Shown: in pieces, positions 51,698 through 60,888 of the stretch
Position numbering within the stretch: position 1 is the stretch's first letter
Layout of the letters: each line of letters opens with the position of its first letter
Assembly (NCBI GenBank): GCA_028554795.2
Contig: CM068827.1
Location: forward strand, 77,895,677-77,959,676
DNA: 64,000 nt
Source: Sinohyriopsis cumingii
Lineage: Eukaryota; Mollusca; Bivalvia; Unionida; Unionidae
Direction: 5' to 3'
The notes under the pieces: generated by a model
What the model saw: the letters and a program-made list of their open reading frames with translations, nothing else
The model's database searches: none
What the model was told of the DNA's origin: nothing
Made by a program: the position numbers and the translations under genes

Positions 51698-52177
51698 ATG
51701 GAAGGACGAAAACTAGCTTTAGTGCCTTACAAACGATGGATGGAATACCATCGGTGGCAAGAACAACGCACCCCGCATTTACCTCCCAATCCCAATTTGA
51801 GCGAGATGTCCCAGTTACAAAACGAATTACAGTCTTTGATGGATCGCCAAGATTTGTCCGAAACAGAAAAATCGCAAAAGTACGGTCAACTCTTGCAACG
51901 ACTGCAACTCTTTCACCAGAAAGCTTTAGACGAAACAGCTCTACCCACTTTGAAAGATTTTAAGACCTTGATGAAAAGTCCAGCTCCATCATTATTACCA
52001 CCACCACCACCACCACTACTACTACCATCCCCAGAGGTCACCAGAGATGCTACCTCACGAAGACCTGAGGAAGAAGAGATGCGAGAAGTGTTTCAAACAC
52101 CGTCAGCAGCTCCTATTTCAAGTAAGATTGCAGCATCCTTGTTGACACCGTCCCCACACCCCAACGAGAAGAAATGA
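51698..52177 (+). CDS. Conserved Polinton protein with Pro-rich region
   Basis: 159 residues from ATG 51698 (good context CCCCATGG). N-terminus LVPYKRWMEY, then a helical domain around NELQSLMDRQDLSETEKSQKY and LLQRLQLF (about residues 38-75), a Pro-run and a tail with TP/SP. The helical block has the feel of a conserved adintovirus protein that sits between the ATPase and integrase in several genomes; function unknown. It ends in an ATGA overlap with the next ORF. Confidence 0.65.
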   Translation: MEGRKLALVPYKRWMEYHRWQEQRTPHLPPNPNLSEMSQLQNELQSLMDRQDLSETEKSQKYGQLLQRLQLFHQKALDETALPTLKDFKTLMKSPAPSLLPPPPPPLLLPSPEVTRDATSRRPEEEEMREVFQTPSAAPISSKIAASLLTPSPHPNEKK

Positions 52178-52410
52178 AAGCTTGGGTTAAAAAGATGATG
52201 TCCACTCCTCCTTCGCCAGAAGTGAAAAAGAAAGAAGGGAAACCAGAAGCGAAAAAAGAAAAGAAAACCAAAGCCATTCCATTGTCACCTCAACCACCAC
52301 CACTACCTTCGACTTCCACTCCCGTAGCCCATCGGACACGTAAATCCGTTTCCAAACCACCCTTCCGTCCCACCCAAAGTAGCATCACCGAAGAGTGGGT
52401 GACTTATTAA
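52174..52410 (+). CDS. Lys/Pro-rich small protein, overlapping start
   Basis: 78 residues; the start codon overlaps the previous stop (ATGA). Rich in Lys, Pro and Ser with short basic runs (KKKEGKPEAKKEKKTK) and a Tyr C-terminus. It may be translated by reinitiation or be the displaced C-terminal part of the upstream gene after a one-base shift; composition of the two is similar. Function unknown. Confidence 0.5.
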   Translation: MKAWVKKMMSTPPSPEVKKKEGKPEAKKEKKTKAIPLSPQPPPLPSTSTPVAHRTRKSVSKPPFRPTQSSITEEWVTY

Positions 52411-52419
52411 CACACAAAA

Positions 52420-53532
52420 ATGGAAAAAGTCTTAGCCAGCATTTACTACGATCCCTCGCATCCTGCAGGTTACGCAGGAGTTCAAAAATTGTATCGTGCT
52501 GCCAAAACGCGACTGAAAAGTCTCCGTTTACCTCAAGTGCAACGATGGTTACAAGAACAAGCTACCTACACTTTGCACAAACCAATTCGACGCAAGTTTG
52601 CCAGAAGTCGCACCCGAGTGGAAGGCATCGATCATCAATGGCAAGCCGATTTAGCCGATGTCTCTCATTTGGCCAGCTACAATCGTGGTTACAAATATTT
52701 GTTTTGTGTCATCGACGTCTTTTCCAAATTTGCCTGGGTCGTGCCCTTGACTTCCAAATCCAGCAGCGAGTTAGTGCGAGCCCTACAACGGGTGTTGAAA
52801 CAAAGCGGTCGTCACCCTCTTCGATGGCAAACGGACAAAGGCACCGAATTTCTGAACCAAGCTTTCCAAAAAGAATTAAAGAAACGTGACATTCATTTTT
52901 TTACCACCGAGAATCCCGAAACCAAAGCCAGCATCGTGGAACGTTTTCAACGCACTTTGAAAGAACGCATGTGGAAATATTTTACGCATCACCACACTCT
53001 GAAGTACATCGACATCTTACCTCACCTGGTGCAAGCGTACAACCAATCTTACCATCGAAGCATCGGACGTGCCCCGCAAGACGTGACTCCCGACAACGAA
53101 GTGTTGGTGTTTGAGCGTCTGTTTGGTACGTCCCCGACGAGGGCTGTCCCCAAGAAAAGTGGAGAGTTGGTCGTAGGAGATTGGGTGCGCATTGGCAAAA
53201 CCAAACGCACTTTCGACAAAGGTTACTTACCTAACTGGACGACCGAATTGCTTCGCGTCACTGGACGAGTGCATGGCCGTCATCCTACTGTCTATAAATT
53301 GGAAGACATGAACGGAGAAGTGCTCAAAGGAATGTTTTATTTGCCCGAGTTACAACGTGTCACCAAAAAAGAAGACGACGTGTACGACATCGAAAGCATT
53401 CTCGAACGCAGAACCCGTAAAGTGGGCAAACGACGTGTCATAGAAGTCAAAGTACGTTGGAAAGGATATCCACCCAGTTTTGATTCTTGGGTCGACGCTT
53501 CGCAAGTCATCGACTATAAAAAGAAGAAGTGA
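52420..53532 (+). CDS. Polinton integrase (DDE) with C-terminal chromodomain
   Basis: 370 residues. The rve core has D77 (HQWQADLADV), D139 (WQTDKGTEF) and E174 (ASIVERFQRTLK), a D,D(~35)E spacing. A C-terminal chromodomain follows at about 321-366 (VYDIESIL ... VRWKGYPPSFDSW). This is the hallmark retrovirus-like integrase of Mavericks/adintoviruses, and chromodomains direct insertion to modified histone tails in related elements. No HHCC knuckle is seen at the N-terminus. The gene is intact, suggesting either recent insertion or selection. Confidence 0.97.
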   Translation: MEKVLASIYYDPSHPAGYAGVQKLYRAAKTRLKSLRLPQVQRWLQEQATYTLHKPIRRKFARSRTRVEGIDHQWQADLADVSHLASYNRGYKYLFCVIDVFSKFAWVVPLTSKSSSELVRALQRVLKQSGRHPLRWQTDKGTEFLNQAFQKELKKRDIHFFTTENPETKASIVERFQRTLKERMWKYFTHHHTLKYIDILPHLVQAYNQSYHRSIGRAPQDVTPDNEVLVFERLFGTSPTRAVPKKSGELVVGDWVRIGKTKRTFDKGYLPNWTTELLRVTGRVHGRHPTVYKLEDMNGEVLKGMFYLPELQRVTKKEDDVYDIESILERRTRKVGKRRVIEVKVRWKGYPPSFDSWVDASQVIDYKKKK

Positions 53533-53537
53533 CCATC

Positions 53538-53957
53538 ATGCCCTTTCACACAGACGCAGCTACTACGTCGACCACTCCTCCTTCACCTAGTTCTTCTGTG
53601 CAAGAGTTACAAAAACAACCTTTGTGGGTGTGGTGTGGAGAACGTGTGCCTAAAACGCAAATCGTCTTTTTCTGCCAAATCTTCGTGGTGTATTGTGTCA
53701 TCGGGGCAGCCATTGCCAATTTCAGTTTGCAACAAGGAGACAAACAATTGTGGACCATTTTATTGAGTAGTTGCATCGGTTACCTGCTTCCCAATCCCTC
53801 CCTGAAATTCTCCTCGAACGGGAACCACAGGAACCTTGTGTCCAGTGCCAATGCCAGTCACCAGTCCAACCACAACCAGAACCCCATTTTTGATGGAGAC
53901 ACGCCTCTGACGTCCAGTAATAACCCCTCGGACAGCCACAGAACTCTGGAATTATGA
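53538..53957 (+). CDS. Small two-helix membrane protein conserved in Polintons
   Basis: 139 residues from ATG 53538 (an upstream GTG overlaps the integrase stop). Two hydrophobic segments, about residues 41-62 (IVFFCQIFVVYCVIGAAIAN) and 71-88 (WTILLSSCIGYLLPNPS), then a polar Ser/Asn-rich tail. The phrase LSS-GYLLPNP is typical of a small protein I recall from Polintons. Probably inserts into host membrane or the virion, role unknown. Ends in an ATGA overlap with the next gene. Confidence 0.75.
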   Translation: MPFHTDAATTSTTPPSPSSSVQELQKQPLWVWCGERVPKTQIVFFCQIFVVYCVIGAAIANFSLQQGDKQLWTILLSSCIGYLLPNPSLKFSSNGNHRNLVSSANASHQSNHNQNPIFDGDTPLTSSNNPSDSHRTLEL

Positions 53958-54885
53958 GTCACCAAAACCAATTTTACTCAACCTTACCCAGTGACAGTTC
54001 CATGGAGGTGTTTCCCCACAACACGTTGTGCTGTTACACGGCCAAATTACCTCAGACCATCCCCTTAGATCACGAAGCCCATTGGGAAGTGGCTTTAGTG
54101 GAAATCATTCACCCGACCCAAGTCATCAATGTCCTTCCCAATCAAAATGTTTTTGATGTGGAAGTTCATGACGAACAATTGCAACAGTACTTGGATACCT
54201 ATGGCAAATATGACAAGAAAACCCCTGGCACAAAAAATCAAAAGTACACCACCTATCACTTGTTCATTCCCCCAGGGTATTATTTTAGTGGTCAACATTT
54301 GGTGAGCACCATTACCTCCAGGTTTAATGTCGTGTTTCTGAAAGTTTTGGAAAGTGTCAAAAAAGTGTCACCATGGAATACCACAAAACAGCTCGTCGCT
54401 TCTTGATGAAATTTGACGGGAGTAAAATCCTGTCCATTTTATTTTGTCCTGAATTGTTTGACATGTTGGGCGGAGACATGGACATGAGAATGGCAATGAC
54501 GAAGAAAAACGAATCACCCATCGTTTACGACAACGAGTCTTTTAGCAAGTTATTTCGTGCCCCGGTAGAACTGAACCAAGGACTGAATTTGATGTTTGTG
54601 TACTCCGATGTGGTGGAGTATAACGTGGTGGGACACACCTCTGTACCGTTACTGCGTGTCATTCCTTTCAAAGTGGATTCTGCCACGAACGCTGACGAGG
54701 AATGTGGAAACACTTACCACGTCCACCGCGAATTTGTCCATCCTCACTATTTACCGGTCAGCAAATCGTATTTGGACACGGTCAACATTGCTATAAAAGG
54801 AGATTTGGGACAAAATATTCCATTCACCAAAGGAAAAGTCACGGTGAAACTCCATTTTCGAAAACGGTTCTCTCACGACTCGTAA
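53954..54885 (+). pseudogene. Penton-like minor capsid protein, frameshifted
   Basis: Frame one (53954-54406) has the N-terminal half (FYSTLPSDSSMEVFPHN, then a TKLPQ-like and WEVALVEI segment); frame two (54373-54885) the C-terminal half (FVYSDVVEYNVVG, PLLRV, and a VKLHFRK end). The two overlap by about 30 nt with a one-base shift. Order, motifs and total length (about 310 codons) fit the single-jelly-roll minor capsid (penton) of Polintons, which forms fivefold vertices. The ATG overlaps the previous stop (ATGA). Confidence 0.85.
54792..54800 (+). promoter_or_regulatory. TATA box within minor capsid gene
   Basis: TATAAAAGG inside the 3' part of the minor capsid frame, about 90 bp before the pVI-like ORF. 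Confidence 0.55.
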
Positions 54886-54892
54886 GTAAGTC

Positions 54893-55459
54893 ATGTATCC
54901 AGTGTACCGAGGGGTTGCTCGACAGCGAGGACACGGTTTAGGAGATATGTTAAAATCGGCCTTTCGTTTGGTGGCCCCGGTGTTGAAACCGATGGTGACA
55001 CGCGGATTGCACGCCTTGAAAGATGCGGCACTGACGCAAGGCAAAGAATTTCTCCAAAATGTCATCATCGACAAACAAAACCCTAAAGAAGCCTTCATGA
55101 GGGCTGGCAAAAATGTCTTGCTGCAAACAGGTAAAGACATTTTGGGCCGACGAGACACACCTATAAATGCCCTGCACGCTACCGAGTCAGGCATTCAGCA
55201 AGGACAAGGCAGAAAGAGACGACGAAGAAAACACCCTTTCACCAGACTTCAAGCGAGAAAGGCCAAGAAAAGAAGAACCGTTCGAGACTTTTCGATTATT
55301 GAGAAAGAGAAAAAAATGATGCACCGAGAGTCGCGCTTGTTCCAAGACGGAACTGGATCTGTTTGCTATGCCCCCCACCATGATGACGATGCAAGAATCC
55401 CAGTGGGTGGAATTTCATCCCGTCTCCTCTTTGACGGAATCAGCTCCCATCGAGTTTGA
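54893..55459 (+). CDS. pVI/core-like amphipathic and basic protein
   Basis: Open frame of 188 codons; the authentic part is probably the first 140. It begins GVARQRGHGLGDMLKSAFRL, an amphipathic Gly-rich helix like those of adenovirus-type membrane-lytic/core proteins, and continues to a basic RRRRKHPFTRLQARKAKKRR stretch (about residues 108-127). From 55316 the frame coincides with the start of the major capsid gene, so its end is probably an artefact of an indel. A TATAAAAGG at 54792-54800 is about 90 bp upstream. Confidence 0.65.
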   Translation: MYPVYRGVARQRGHGLGDMLKSAFRLVAPVLKPMVTRGLHALKDAALTQGKEFLQNVIIDKQNPKEAFMRAGKNVLLQTGKDILGRRDTPINALHATESGIQQGQGRKRRRRKHPFTRLQARKAKKRRTVRDFSIIEKEKKMMHRESRLFQDGTGSVCYAPHHDDDARIPVGGISSRLLFDGISSHRV

Positions 55460-56627
55460 AATCAAAGGACAACCCGAAGATTACATCGATCTGAATAGCA
55501 GTTACCTGTATTTGAAAGTGAAAGTGATCAAAACGGACAACACCAATCCAGGAGGCGATGCTAGAGTAGCTCCTGTCAACAATTTCATGCATTCCTTATT
55601 TAGCGAAGTGGACTTGTACTTGAATAACAAACTGGTCAGCAGCAGCATGGATACTTACCCATATCGTGCCTACTTGGAAAATCTCTTGACGTACGGAAAA
55701 GAAGCCAAGAATACTCATCTGGATGCTTGCGTGGTATGGAAACCTGACACGGCAGGTGTAGGCACGTTTAGCGACACAGTCCTGACAGAAGATGACAATC
55801 CTCACAATGTGGGGTTTAACGACCGTCGTAAGAAAATCTGCAAGGGCGAAGTTTAGAACTGATGGATCGTTTGCATTTGGACATGTGGTTACAAGAAAAG
55901 TATTTGCTGAACGGGGTGGATATCCGTCTGAGACTGAATCGTAGCAGTGCCACTTTCCATTTGATGGCCCATAACAACTATCATTCAAGAAGCCCGACTT
56001 TACGTGCGTCGTGTGGAAGTGTTACCTAAAGTGGGAAACTACGTCAGTCAGACGTTGAGCAGAACGACTGCCAAGTATCCGATAGGACGCGTAGAAGTGA
56101 AAACGTTCACCATTCCTGCTGGACAGCGATCCATGATCGAAGATCATCTGTTCCAAGGACAGTTACCCAAACGTTTGATTGTTGGTATCGTCAGAAATTC
56201 AGCCTTCAACGGAACCCACGATCAAAATCCTTTTGAGTTTCAACATTACAATGTGTCCAAGATCGAAGTCAGTCGCGACGGCAAGACCTTGTGTACCCGA
56301 CCCTTTGAGCCCAACTTTGGTGTCGCAAAGAATTATTTGAGATCGTACTTGTCCCTGTACGAAGCCACGGGACAGTTAGGAACCAACACCAGTCACGGTA
56401 TTACGTACGAGGATTATGCAGGAGGCTATGCTTTGTGGGGTTTTGATTTCACTCCAGACCAAGGCAGCGACGAGGGACATTTCCATCCTATAAAATCCGG
56501 GCAGATTCGTGTGGAACTTCAGTTTGCAAATCCACCTCCACATCACACAGTGAACGTCATCCTGTATGCCGAATTCGATAATACGATAGAAATCAATAGT
56601 TTGAGAGAAGTCATTCTAGATTACTAG
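55316..56627 (+). pseudogene. Major capsid protein (double jelly-roll), frameshifted
   Basis: Clear MCP blocks are open in 55368-55856 (HPVSSLTESAPIEFEIKG, PVNNFMHSLFSEVDLYLN, DTYPYRAYLENLLTYG) and in 56004-56627 (RRVEVLPKV, GIVRNSAFNG, then Y...YEATGQ). The stretch between (55857-56003) holds the expected RLHLDMWLQEKYLLNG segment in a different frame, so there are at least two shifts (about 55835-55860 and 55970-55985). A third near 55330 separates a probable start at 55316 from the main frame. The double jelly-roll MCP forms pseudo-hexameric capsomers. Breaks mean this copy cannot encode a normal capsid unless they are assembly errors. Confidence 0.92.
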
Positions 56628-56632
56628 AAGCC

Positions 56633-57115
56633 ATGGAAGACTGTTATCCCTCTTTACCTAGTGGAGAAACTTTGGACATGAAATGTGAGGAGTCTGTGGA
56701 AGAAGAAGTGTTCATGATGAAGTCGAGATGGCCAGAACAAGAAGCCCATTTAGTCTCCTGTTTTGCCAAACACTTGGTGGAAAAAATGACGGAATTAATC
56801 AAGAAAAATTGCTATGGATGTCAAAACGATCATCCCAGTCAAATTCAACACGATAAATGCCTGATGTTAAGTCAAGAAGAAAAATTGGACGAGTAACTGG
56901 ACGAGGCTTGGAGTCTCATCTCGGACAAAGACGTGTTGCACCAGTGGTATAAAAACTTGCGTGAACATTCTTGTCCACCATTAACCACTCAAGAGATCCA
57001 TCGTATCGAAGCTCTCCTGAATCAGAGTGAGGAAACAGAACGAATAACCGTTTATTCGTCAGACATTTTCAAGCAAAAAGTCAGGATCGAATTGACGACA
57101 TATTATTACCTGTGA
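56633..57115 (+). pseudogene. Conserved Polinton protein with Cys/His motif (one in-frame stop)
   Basis: The frame from ATG 56633 stops at TAA 56894-56896 and continues in the same frame to 57115. The central CYGCQNDHPSQIQHDKC motif, with HPSQ, is one I recall in Polinton/adintovirus genomes; its function is not known. The DNA around the stop repeats TGGACGAG (before and after), which suggests a short duplication created the stop. Length without the break would be about 160 codons. Confidence 0.7.
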
Positions 57116-57140
57116 AGAAGAAAAAAAGCACACACAAAAC

Positions 57141-57701
57141 ATGGATACCTGGGAACTTTATTACCTTTTGAACCACAGTTCGTATACGGCTTCTTGGAAT
57201 CCTGTCGTCTGTGCTAAAGATGAACTCCCTCATCGCAAACCTCAAGACCATCAAGCTTACGTAATCAACACGGACGACAGTCATCTCCCAGGAACCCACT
57301 GGGTAGCCGTCTACTTTCCTCAAGAAGGATGTGTGGAATATTTCGATTCGTACGGATTGCCCCCTTTGGAAGACGATATCATTGACTTTATGAGAAGAAA
57401 TGCTCAGACTACCCGATTCAATAACGTGAAATTACAAGGCACAGATTCCTTGGTGTGTGGACAGTACTGTGTGTATTTTCTGCATCATCGCAGCCTGGGC
57501 TATTCCTTAGAACATTTAGTGACTCATTTTGATCCTCGTTCTTCTGCTAGAAACGATGTGAAAGTAGATCGATGGTTTTGTGACCATTATGCTTATCTTT
57601 TGTCTCAAGCTAGGAAACGTAGTGTCCATCAATGGCCTAATGATTTCGAACAGTGGAAATCACAATTTCATTCACAACGTTGTCAGCCCTGTTTAAAGTA
57701 G
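57141..57701 (+). CDS. Adenain-like maturation protease
   Basis: 186 residues. Catalytic elements are H53 (GTHWVAVYF), D69 (EYFDSYG), Q99 and C106 (LQGTDSLVCGQYC), in the order and spacing of the adenovirus protease/Ulp1 fold: the oxyanion Gln is seven residues before the nucleophile and is followed by the Cys-Gly pair. It is thought to cleave virion precursor proteins. The frame is complete. Confidence 0.95.
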   Translation: MDTWELYYLLNHSSYTASWNPVVCAKDELPHRKPQDHQAYVINTDDSHLPGTHWVAVYFPQEGCVEYFDSYGLPPLEDDIIDFMRRNAQTTRFNNVKLQGTDSLVCGQYCVYFLHHRSLGYSLEHLVTHFDPRSSARNDVKVDRWFCDHYAYLLSQARKRSVHQWPNDFEQWKSQFHSQRCQPCLK

Positions 57702-57715
57702 ACTGTATTTGATTG

Positions 57716-57912
57716 AAGAAAAAAATGTTTGTGATTTGAAAAAATTGTTTGATGTTATATTGTTGGATTATTGTTAAAAATGTTAGAGTTGTTGTTTAGT
57801 GTTAAGTGATTTTTGAATAAAAAATGTTGTGTTTTGAAAAAAAATGTCTTTGTCTTTTGTTTAGCTATAAGAATGTTTGATTGATGCTCTTTGATTTCTT
57901 ACTATCCCTCTC
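57716..57912 (+). other. AT-rich 3' flank with poly(A) signals
   Basis: T- and A-rich DNA with AATAAA at about 57817-57822 and AAAAAAATG repeats. Likely 3' untranslated region of the protease cluster or the edge of the provirus. Confidence 0.55.
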
Positions 57913-58284
57913 ATGACACTCACTGAACGTTGCGGCTCGAAAACCGTGTGGGGATGTTTTCCTTCACGTACGCGCTTTGACTTTAAGAACCGGGGTTGTT
58001 TCCAGTCTAACCATCCATTGTCGACTTATCCTCCTAAGAAGATGTGCTCCAAACTAGCTAAGCTCAACGAAGCCTACGTGAATTTGCATAGGGTCAGACA
58101 CAGTCTGATACCGAAGCCAGAAGAAATAGAGAATGTGAGAATGTTAAAAGTCACTAAGGACTTTCTAAGGAACTCTCACAAAGGAACGATAGGAACACGC
58201 AGTAAGATAGTAATATATCAGACAAAGGAAATCCAGCCAAGCAGCCCGCCACGCAGCCATTTTGGATCATACCACCTCGTATAA
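57913..58284 (+). CDS. Uncharacterised ORF near the provirus right edge
   Basis: 123 codons with a mixed composition, some Cys and Pro, and a basic tail (TKDFLRNSHKGTIGTRSK). No motif recognised. It may be a terminal viral gene, host DNA, or part of the 5' end of the retrotransposon that follows. Confidence 0.3.
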   Translation: MTLTERCGSKTVWGCFPSRTRFDFKNRGCFQSNHPLSTYPPKKMCSKLAKLNEAYVNLHRVRHSLIPKPEEIENVRMLKVTKDFLRNSHKGTIGTRSKIVIYQTKEIQPSSPPRSHFGSYHLV

Positions 58285-58788
58285 AAGCTAAGTACTTTAG
58301 TACAAGGTAGGAAAATTACTAAGCCTGCGGGCAATTAAAACTCTATGCTGTTTACATCTCACTATAATATATTTTACCTTACTTGTACTAAATTCCGTAT
58401 CTACTCAATTTGCCGCCTATTCTCTTAAACAGTCTCTAAGAAACATACTAGAACCGACTGGATTGAACCCACACATGATACAAGCACCAAATATCATTGT
58501 GTGATTTTCAATCATAGAGAATAAATTCGACAAATTACACAACTAACCACTACCTTTTTCTTATAATAACAACTCTAGCTGTTAGCACTGTTCCCGAAAA
58601 CAGGCACTAGGAAACACACTGATACCACGCCTGGTCAGAATCTCACAAATTACAAGCACAAGCTAACCGCTGTGAGATTTTCCGATTCACGGAACGTAAC
58701 AGAATCTCATCTCTCATTGTTTCTTCATAACCACAACCACTATTAACAACAATAAGTAACCTAAACCTTATTCAAAACCAAAGTAGGA
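58285..58788 (+). mobile_element. Presumed 5' untranslated region of the non-LTR retrotransposon
   Basis: AC-rich on the plus strand like the ORFs downstream and with no coding potential. The true 5' end cannot be fixed because the boundary with the provirus flank is unclear. Confidence 0.5.
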
Positions 58789-60861
58789 ATGTCTCAATCA
58801 ATCACAAACAAACTTAACTTTAACACTAGAAAACAAATTCTGAGAAACAATAGGCTTGAAAAGGAAATGAAATCACATAAACCTCCCACCCCTATGACAC
58901 CAAACCCGCAAATAATCACGGGGAAATTGGATCTCAGTGAAAACTCCAAGCACCTTGAACTTTGCGAGAAGAATCTCAACTTCTCATCCACTCCTGAAAG
59001 GAAAGATTTAACAACACCGCGTCTAACCACCCCTGAGAGAAATGAACTAATTCAAATATCAGCAGCCGACTTAAGCATCAACTCAACTGTAAGTTTCAAA
59101 AACTTACTAGATCCATCGGCAAACAAGGACCTGGATGATACAATACCTATAGAAACACCAATATCGCCACTCCAAAAACAAGACCAGCCACCCACCCCCA
59201 AATACATGGTCATTGCACAATCCCCGGAAAAAAAACATATAGCCATGATAATAAGAAACCCACCGAAAATAGGGCCCAACTCATGTAACAAAGGAAAAAC
59301 TACACCCAAAATGGGGCCCATGGTAACGATAACTCCACCCATTCATATCAGTAACAACAAACCGAAATATCATAACAGTCAGACCCCTGGACCATCAAAA
59401 CCCTTAACTGAAGAACAATTACTCAGCAGCCGAAACAAAACACAAGCTAACCCAACCACTAAATCAAAACCTAACAGTCAGACCCCTGGACCATCAAAAC
59501 CCTTAACTGAAGAACAATTACTCAGCAGCCGAAACAAAACACAAGCTAACCCAACCACTAAATCAAAACCTAACGTGTGGGATGGCAAGGGTAAAGGGAA
59601 GGGACCCATGTTTACCAAGAACAAACCTGCCCCCCAAAATAATTCAAACTCACACCCCCACAAAGAACCAAAGAAACAGGCCAAATTTTCATACCACCCC
59701 ATAGAACACACACTTTATATCAGTAGCAACTCCAATAAACTGATAAACTTAACTGTTAACAGTCTCACACAGGCCCTCCTTAGGGTTCATCAAGGACAAT
59801 TCAAAATATTTAGGCCAAACACAAGATACATAATAGTACACTGCAGCACTCGCAGTCAAATGGCCAAATTCCTAGAAATTGAAATTATTAACAACATTAG
59901 GGTTAACGTCGAAAGACACAAACAAATAGGGACAAAGAACATAGTAACCAAAACACACAATAGCAACCAGACCCTCATGGCAATAAACAATAACACACGA
60001 ACAAATGACTTAGCCACATACTCCCGCACGAACACCCCCACATTTAAAGCAGTTCTAAAACTCACAGGACAAAATAAAGGGATAAACAATGAAACCCTCA
60101 CTGCCAAACTCAAAGACAGTGGTACCCCCATAAATAGGGCGTATAAACTCAAAAATCATTTAGGACAGGAAACCAATACAGCGATACTAGAATCAAATTC
60201 TCCACTCTCAACCATGATAAGACTAGATCACTCTGGGGCACGCCACCGCCTTGAGACATACATAAACAAACCCAGGTTCTGCAGCAACTGCCAACACTGG
60301 GGACATTTCTCTAACAGATGTAGATATACCCAACTATGCTACAAATGTGGAGGAAACCACAAAGATGTATGTTGTAGAACCACACCCAAATGTACCAACT
60401 GCAGGGGCCCGCACCTACCTAAATCCCACGAATGCCCCAACACTATCAAGGAATATCAAACCATAGATATCATGAACAACAAGCAAATCCCGTATCATGC
60501 GGCGAAAAAACTAACCCCCAGTAATACAAATTACCACATCATGACCCCAAACAAACCAGCAACTGAAGCAACCACAGCCCAAACACCCAACCTACCAAGG
60601 TCAAACAAGGTCAAACAAGATCAAACAAGATTAAATAAACAAGATACATTCTTAATCAAATCCCACAAAGACTCACAACTCCACCCCGAAGAATCAGATA
60701 ACACTAACACCAAAAACAAATCACTGTCAAACCCGACAATAGAAAAGTTACTCACAGAGATCAAAGCCGAACTTATCAACAACCACCACTACATCGTGGA
60801 TAAAATAACACAGATAATAAGCATAATAAGCAAAATCGAATCAAATTTGAAGTTAACATAA
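58789..60861 (+). CDS. Non-LTR retrotransposon ORF1 (nucleic-acid-binding)
   Basis: 690 residues. The first 300 are low-complexity, Pro/Thr/Asn/Lys-rich; a perfectly repeated 33-residue unit (PGPSKPLTEEQLLSS core) sits around residues 196-262. A globular part follows, then three Cys/His knuckles near residues 499-546 (CSNCQHWGHFSNRC, CYKCGGNHKDVC, CTNCRGPHLPKSHEC) and a Lys/Asn/Thr-rich tail. This layout fits ORF1 of I/Jockey/R1-like elements, which binds the element RNA. The strand is strikingly A/C-rich and G-poor. Confidence 0.92.
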   Translation: MSQSITNKLNFNTRKQILRNNRLEKEMKSHKPPTPMTPNPQIITGKLDLSENSKHLELCEKNLNFSSTPERKDLTTPRLTTPERNELIQISAADLSINSTVSFKNLLDPSANKDLDDTIPIETPISPLQKQDQPPTPKYMVIAQSPEKKHIAMIIRNPPKIGPNSCNKGKTTPKMGPMVTITPPIHISNNKPKYHNSQTPGPSKPLTEEQLLSSRNKTQANPTTKSKPNSQTPGPSKPLTEEQLLSSRNKTQANPTTKSKPNVWDGKGKGKGPMFTKNKPAPQNNSNSHPHKEPKKQAKFSYHPIEHTLYISSNSNKLINLTVNSLTQALLRVHQGQFKIFRPNTRYIIVHCSTRSQMAKFLEIEIINNIRVNVERHKQIGTKNIVTKTHNSNQTLMAINNNTRTNDLATYSRTNTPTFKAVLKLTGQNKGINNETLTAKLKDSGTPINRAYKLKNHLGQETNTAILESNSPLSTMIRLDHSGARHRLETYINKPRFCSNCQHWGHFSNRCRYTQLCYKCGGNHKDVCCRTTPKCTNCRGPHLPKSHECPNTIKEYQTIDIMNNKQIPYHAAKKLTPSNTNYHIMTPNKPATEATTAQTPNLPRSNKVKQDQTRLNKQDTFLIKSHKDSQLHPEESDNTNTKNKSLSNPTIEKLLTEIKAELINNHHYIVDKITQIISIISKIESNLKLT
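59374..59571 (+). repeat. Perfect 99-bp tandem duplication in ORF1
   Basis: The 99 bp beginning AACAGTCAGACCCCTGGACC at 59374 repeat without a mismatch from 59473, in frame (33 codons). Zero divergence points to a very recent event. Confidence 0.95.
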
Positions 60862-60888
60862 TAACCCTCAACACAAAAGAATCAATAA

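Noticed and set aside
58794-60152. Minus-strand open frames of 77-98 codons in the retrotransposon ORF1
   Set aside because: Antisense shadows of ORF1, with composition set by its A/C-rich coding strand.
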